Assembly: GCA_002425885.1 (NCBI GenBank)
Contig: DINC01000286.1
Coordinates: 1-7,401, forward strand
DNA length: 7,401 bases
Origin: Spirochaetia bacterium UBA5550
GTDB lineage: Bacteria; Spirochaetota; UBA4802; UBA5550
Direction of reading: 5' to 3'
In this document: positions 1-5,000 of the stretch, one piece after another
Layout: every line of letters begins with the position of its first letter
Position numbering within the stretch: position 1 is the first letter of the stretch
Made by a program: the position numbers and the translations under genes
The notes under the pieces: generated by a model
The model's database searches: none
What the model was told of the DNA's origin: nothing
Seen by the model: only the letters and a program-made list of their open reading frames with translations

Positions 1-34
1 TTATATACCGGCAACTGTTTTTTTTATTTTTTTT
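1..34. terminator. Possible half of an intrinsic terminator cut by the window edge
   Basis: On the minus strand, downstream of the second gene, two runs of eight A (34-27 and 25-18) lead into CAGTTGCCGG (17-8) and then an AT-only TATATAA reaching position 1. An A tract, a GC-containing arm and an AT loop are the first half of a common bidirectional terminator. The matching arm and U tract would lie just beyond position 1. On the plus strand the same bases would be a 3' arm followed by a T tract. Only half is visible, so this is a prediction. The rest of the 61-base end (35-61) has a weak imperfect hairpin (36-51) and no gene. Confidence 0.35.
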
Positions 35-61
35 GCGGAGAAATATTTCCGGTTTAAATAA

Positions 62-2032
62 TTACAGCTTTTCCGGAATCTGTTTATTCATAAGGGATAA
101 AGCAAGATGTGCGGCATCTGTACCTTTCCCTTTTCTGAGAATTACAATAATACCGGTATCATTGCTTCCTCCAGTGAACAGGCCGTAAGAGTGATGGGAG
201 TTTGTCCCAGCAATAACTGTTCCTGTTTTTCCCCATATTTCAGGGGAAATAGCAGCAGGTTCGATGAGTGTATCAGTTCTGTTCTTCGCGGGTTTTGCTG
301 TACCTTCAGTGAATGTTTTTTTAAGTGCACCGGATATTACAGCAGAGGCATCTGAGGAAATCGCGTTGTCCGGGTTGTGAATATACATAGTGAGCGCCAT
401 AATATCTCTCACAGAAATATCGGTACTGAAGTTGAGTCCGGCAAGGAGTTCACTCCATTCTTTGTTATTTTTTGTTTCAGGGAGACGCATGGATATCCCC
501 CTGGATTTTACAAATCTGTTGAACCATTTTGTAAATTGATCTTTATTGATTTCATTATACAGTGAGGCGAAGTAGATGTTGCATGAGTTATAAATTGCGC
601 TCCTTATGTCTGTCGGGCCATGGCCCTTTCTGTCCCAGCAGTGGTCAGGTAAAGGGTGAGGGTTTTCTGCAGAACAGTTATATGTATAATTGAAAAAGAG
701 ATCGGGCCTTTCACTGGCGAGGTATATAACAGTAAAGAGCTTGAATAGGGAACCGCACGGGATTCTCCTTTCCAGAAGAGAGGCCCCGGTTGAAGCAGAT
801 TTTATATTTCCGTTATGTATGTTGTATGTAACATACTGATAGCTCCGGTCAGCTTTTCCGTTCTGGAGATATTTCAGATCCGGGTAGTAATGCTCAAGTA
901 TTTCATATCGTGAATAACCTCTGTCCGCAAGCTGTAACGCTCCATCAAGACTTATGCCTGTGCAATGTCCCAGGCCGGAACCGGTAAAATTAAATTCAGA
1001 GTTATTGAAACTAACGGAGTAGTTATTGCTCTTGATAAAGTTCCACCCTTTTTTTCTGTTTACTTTCAGGCGGAATTCCTCAGGGGCAATATCAGTTATC
1101 CCAATATTTGTGCGCAGATAGATGATCTCATTTGCAGGGTTATAGTCAATCCCATGCACTTGCATGTTTTTGCCGGAACATATAATTGATGAGAGTTCAT
1201 CCCCCCTGATGGAGGCAGACCAGTTTTTGTGAAGATTTCTGCTCAGCATAAGGTTTTCCGCATAGAGAATATCTGCCGGCGGTTTAATTTTTCTCTTTCC
1301 TGAATTGAATACTGATTCTGTGAAGAGTCTGCCGCCGCTGGATGTATGAAAGAATAGTCCGTAAGCGATAGCAGATGTATTAATGTAAGGCCCGCTTACA
1401 GGATTAAGTCCGCTCCTCCCTTTATAAGTCTGGCAGCAGGTGAGATCGCAGAAATCCGAGTCAGGATGTTTTTTTTTCAGAGAGTCAATGCGGCATCTTC
1501 CATTAATTGCAAGTGCGAGAGCGAAAAGCGCTTCGGTTTTCTCCGGGGGAGTGTAGCCAAGTTCAGCAGAGGCTGAATCCACTGCGTACTGTGCCGGAGT
1601 TTCGTGGACAAAAATTTTCAGAGCCCCCATCTGGCGTGTAATTTCAAGGGGGAGAGGATAGAGCCTGTATGCATCATCTATTTTAATTCTGCAAAGAGCA
1701 TTATTATCATGAGAGTATATAACGCATTTTTTGAAATTAAGGGATCTGTTCTCACAGAAGATACTGTAAATACCGTCTGAATACTGGATCTTCAGCGAGT
1801 TCGTAAAAAATTCCGAGTCATCATAACGTATCACAGTCCTTGCAGGGAAGTTAAACTTCAGTTCGGCGGTTTTATTTTCTTTTAATAGTCTCAGATGTTT
1901 TGAGAGGATATTAATTTTTACCATAGTGCAGCTGTTATGCTGTGAATGCGTAACTGAAGTATCCGGGAAGAGAAGTATAATAAAAGTGAAGAGAAGAGGG
2001 GGAAAAATCCCCCTCCTGAAGAATTTATTCAT
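62..2032 (-). CDS. SpoIID/LytB-like glycan-cleaving module fused to a penicillin-binding transpeptidase
   Basis: The 656-residue product starts MNKFFRRG followed by a hydrophobic stretch (about residues 8-23), a signal peptide or membrane anchor. Residues about 110-384 match the SpoIID/LytB family: a Glu at 157 (SAELG) where the lytic transglycosylase acid sits, the EALFALALAINGR helix, the metal-site segment H189...C195-DLT-C199-C200-Q-T-Y-K-G, HTSSGGRLFTE near 229-239, and the closing GSGLGHCTGISLDGA...YYP at 351-384. Residues about 398-650 are a transpeptidase: SLFK at 428-431 (nucleophile Ser428), SCN at 483-485, KTG at 602-604. The C453...C465-W...GHG...SCN-IYF layout resembles class B PBP2/MrdA. 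There is no GT51 glycosyltransferase. I infer it cuts glycan strands with the first module and cross-links stem peptides with the second. Earlier in-frame ATGs at 2083 and 2041 exist; 2032 was chosen because it begins the signal sequence directly and overlaps the upstream stop. No Shine-Dalgarno precedes it, suggesting translational coupling. The domain calls are strong; enzymatic activity is inferred. Confidence 0.88.
   Translation of the reverse strand: MNKFFRRGIFPPLLFTFIILLFPDTSVTHSQHNSCTMVKINILSKHLRLLKENKTAELKFNFPARTVIRYDDSEFFTNSLKIQYSDGIYSIFCENRSLNFKKCVIYSHDNNALCRIKIDDAYRLYPLPLEITRQMGALKIFVHETPAQYAVDSASAELGYTPPEKTEALFALALAINGRCRIDSLKKKHPDSDFCDLTCCQTYKGRSGLNPVSGPYINTSAIAYGLFFHTSSGGRLFTESVFNSGKRKIKPPADILYAENLMLSRNLHKNWSASIRGDELSSIICSGKNMQVHGIDYNPANEIIYLRTNIGITDIAPEEFRLKVNRKKGWNFIKSNNYSVSFNNSEFNFTGSGLGHCTGISLDGALQLADRGYSRYEILEHYYPDLKYLQNGKADRSYQYVTYNIHNGNIKSASTGASLLERRIPCGSLFKLFTVIYLASERPDLFFNYTYNCSAENPHPLPDHCWDRKGHGPTDIRSAIYNSCNIYFASLYNEINKDQFTKWFNRFVKSRGISMRLPETKNNKEWSELLAGLNFSTDISVRDIMALTMYIHNPDNAISSDASAVISGALKKTFTEGTAKPAKNRTDTLIEPAAISPEIWGKTGTVIAGTNSHHSYGLFTGGSNDTGIIVILRKGKGTDAAHLALSLMNKQIPEKL
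740..751 (-). other. Transpeptidase SxxK active-site motif (SLFK)
   Basis: The codons TCC CTA TTC AAG encode Ser428-Leu-Phe-Lys431, preceded by Pro-Cys-Gly where most penicillin-binding proteins have Pro-Gly before the Ser. Ser428 would be the acylated nucleophile and Lys431 the general base. The partner motifs are SCN (578-586) and KTG (221-229), with spacing normal for the penicillin-binding fold, so the transpeptidase site appears complete and probably binds beta-lactams. Confidence 0.85.
1433..1468 (-). other. Putative metal-binding segment of the SpoIID module
   Basis: Residues 189-200 run His189, five residues, Cys195, Asp-Leu-Thr, Cys199, Cys200, then Gln-Thr-Tyr. Sporulation SpoIID proteins have a similar segment (H...C...HCQ.Y), and a zinc site made of two His and two Cys has been described there as I recall it. 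Here the second His appears replaced by Cys199, giving a possible one-His, three-Cys set. Confidence 0.55.
1996..2015 (-). other. Perfect 7-bp GC-rich hairpin in the signal-peptide codons, with an internal AGGAGG
   Basis: On the minus strand a GAGGGGG arm, a 6-base loop (ATTTTT) and a CCCCCTC arm form a perfect stem starting 18 bases after the first base of the ATG at 2032. The 5' arm overlaps an AGGAGGGGG Shine-Dalgarno-like run (codons 6-8, Arg-Arg-Gly), which has no start codon at a suitable distance downstream. The RNA after the stem is pyrimidine- and U-rich. It may slow ribosomes, affect reinitiation or attenuate transcription, or it may only reflect the codons for RRGIFPPL. The structure is plain in the sequence; any role is speculative. 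Confidence 0.45.
2025..2032 (-). promoter_or_regulatory. 8-base stop/start overlap (translational coupling)
   Basis: The sequence ATGAATAA holds the start codon of the SpoIID-transpeptidase gene (2032-2030) and the stop codon of the A2M gene (2027-2025) in different frames. The roughly 20 bases before the ATG contain no recognisable Shine-Dalgarno, so ribosomes finishing the A2M probably reinitiate here. This supports one transcript and linked synthesis of the two proteins. Confidence 0.75.
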
Positions 2033-5000
2033 TATTAACATCAATAATCGCAGGCTGACTCCATCCCTGCACAGACTCCTCATACATGCAGCTTATCCTT
2101 GACGGACGCATGATGAAACTGCCGGGGAGTTCAGCACGGATTATATATGCTATTTCATATTCCTTATTTTTTTCAATACCTGTGAAAAAGAAGACCACCC
2201 TGTTGTCACGTTTTTCAACATGAGACCATGGCTGTAATTCATTGTAGGCGCTTTCTGCAACAACCTCAAAACCTGAAGGCAGAAAATCTTCAAGCATCAG
2301 AAAACCGAAACTCTCATCCGCCCTGAACTTTACCCGTACCAGCAGCTCGTCCCCCACAGATATTTTCCCCTTCTCGTCAGCGCCCTGGGGCACAAGGTAT
2401 TCCTGCATCTTCCGGTCCTTGATCCTGTTGAGGTAGAACATATCTCTCCGTGCCTCAATGCCGCTTGATAGTGCGCGGATGCTCCTTTTTTCAGATTTTA
2501 TAAAGGAGAAGAGTCCCTGTGGCCTGAAGTAGAGTGTACCGCTGACAGCTGCGGAAAATACAGCGCCCCCTGAGAGATCACCATCAGCGTTCAGTTTATA
2601 AGTTTCGCTGCGGTTCTCTTTTGTAAGAGGGAATGATTTTGTAAGCTGATTTAAATTTCTGCTATCTTTTATGTTATATGAAATATCTCCAAGTTTTTTT
2701 CCGTTAAGTGTAAAGGCAGCGCTCCCTGATGTTTTGAAGTTTGTACTTTTATCCTTAAGGTAATCACAGAGCGCAAGGATAACAGTGCCGCTACCTTTGG
2801 TGGAGTTCCAGCACTCTCCGTTGAATCCGCGAGAAAGTGTCGCCACTCCCTGTGATGCAAGTGATGGCTCTGCACCTGAAAGAACAAGTGCTGAAATTAC
2901 ATGTGCAGTGATTTCACTCCGTCCACCAGGCCATGACCACGCCTGCTCTCTGGTTTCCGGCCAGTAAACTCCCCCTGAATCTTTTTTCGCGGTTAGCCTG
3001 ATTCTCTTTACGATAATATCTTTTCCCTGTTTTATCTCACGGGCTTCGAACTCCTGAAGTCTGCTGCTCCCTTTAAATACTGTTAAAGCTTTCAGGAGAT
3101 TTGCTGCCTGATAAGGGTTGAGCTTTTCATCAAAGGCGATCCGCTTGAATGTCGAATGCTCCCATCTCTGATGCAGAGCGTATATATATAGAAGATATGA
3201 AAGCTCATCATTATCACTTATATTTGAATCTTCAAAAAATCTCTGTACAGCTTCAAGCCCCTGCTGCACTACAGCGTCATTGATTTCATACTGATTCTGT
3301 TTTATAAAGTAGAGAGAGAAGAGCGCGTAACCTGTAAGGTATCCGTTACCCCGGTCTCCGTTCCACCATCCCCATGTTCCGTCAGAATTCTGCCCCGATT
3401 CAATCTTTCTAATCCCCTCCGGTATATCATCTTTAATATCAAGGTTCAGTTTATCCGGTATAAGATTTGCATACTCGCTGTTTTTCATCAGTGAGAGCAG
3501 TGCGAGTTTAGGTATAAATCTGTTTATGGTCTGCTCTATGCATCCGTATGGGTAGCTGTTAAGGTATTCGGCACCTTTAATCATCTGCAGAACCGGTGAA
3601 GGTGTCAGAGTGATTTTTATCTCTTCAGGAACAAATTCAAAATCTTCTGTTCCTTTTACTGGTTTTATCTCTACGGAGTTTCCTGTTGCCGCGTCCCCTG
3701 TTGCAGTTGTTACATATTTGATACCGCGTTTTTCAACAGGGACTGTATGTTTAACAGCATCACCCTTGTTTGCAGGTGTAATAGCGGAATACTCAATCGC
3801 AATAGAATCTTTACCCTCCGGCACATTCAGCGTATAGAACTTCCGGGCAGAACCAAAGCCCGTAAGGCTCACAGGGAAATCTTTATCTGCCGCAACATTT
3901 TTTCCGTCAGCTTTAAGCTCCGTAGTAATCTTTTCTATACCTGTATCTGTATTGTTGTTTATGATGCCGATGATGCCGATTTTATCCCCTTCAACAAGGA
4001 ATCTCGGTTTACCGAGACGTGCGATAATATCCTGTGTTGCGAGAAATTTTTTTCTCGACTCCCCCATGCGGCCTTTCTGATCATGGCCCCTTGCTGTGAG
4101 CCTCCAGGTTGTCAGGTTGTCCGGCGCTTTGAATGAGATTTCAGCTTCACCGTTTTTATCTGTTCTTATTGCAGCTTCCCAGAATGCCGTGTCCTTAAAA
4201 TTCTCCCGTACCTTGACCTGCGCGTCCTTGCCGGCACCCGCAAGAAGAGTAATGGGATAGGAGTAGGCTGTGAGCACCCAGTTCGATATTTTTGAATAGA
4301 AGTATCCTGAAATCTCAGGTGTATTGTCTGAACGTATCATGAAGATAGATTCATCAACAGCGGCAACCGATATATCCGCTGAAACAGGGGTCCCCTTCTC
4401 ATCAACAGCTTTAAGCCTGACCTTTATAGTTTCACCAGGGGAATACTTTTCTCTGTCAGGTGTAAGTGTCACTGTGAGCTTTACGTCATCAACAGGTATG
4501 GTGACCTCCTGTTCTGCGGTGTAGAGAGCGCGTCCCCGCTGCATAGCGCATCGTACAAAGAGATTTGGCGCAAGTTTCTTGTCTATATTGAACTTTACAG
4601 GTACGATATTCTTCGACATCTTAATTACTTTATACTCATACAAATCTCTCCCTTCAAGAGAAACAAGGACATATGAGTCAGTGAACCTGCTCTTTACAAG
4701 ACATGTAATCTCGCCGGGTTTATCCAGTTCAGATTTATTAATTGTGAGTTCAAGATCTTTAAGTTTTGAATCAGCATCCCCTCCGGCATCGTTATAAATC
4801 CAGATTATTTTTGAACCTGTTATGATGTTCCCCTTCGCATCGCTTCCAAGAGCCTTGAGATCAAACTCGCCGTATGCGGTGAAGTCTGACGGCAGAGTAA
4901 ACACGGCTTTCCCGTTCACGTCAGTGGAGACTTTTTTTGTAAAGTACGGCCTGCTGTCGTGAATATATACCCTCTGAACCGGTTTCCAGATATATTTAAG

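Noticed and set aside
36..51. Hairpin CGGA...TCCG after the second gene as a terminator
   Set aside because: The stem is only about four pairs before a mismatch (on the minus strand), and it is followed by A runs instead of a U tract in the transcript.
62..2032. Annotation as pbpC (PBP1C) from the A2M neighbourhood, or as a sporulation protein from the SpoIID domain
   Set aside because: There is no GT51 domain, and the transpeptidase looks class B. SpoIID-family domains are widespread in bacteria that do not sporulate, and no other sporulation gene is visible.
2033..2083. Earlier in-frame start codons (2083, 2041) for the SpoIID-transpeptidase gene
   Set aside because: They add up to 17 residues (MRSLCRDGVS...) ahead of a normal signal sequence and lie fully inside the A2M coding end. 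The nearest AAGGA is too far from 2083, and the ATG at 2032 sits directly on the A2M stop.
3747..4136. 129-codon plus-strand open frame
   Set aside because: It lies antisense inside the A2M in a region coding for conserved A2M sequence, and its translation shows no family features. The other short open frames on both strands inside the two genes are rejected for the same reason.
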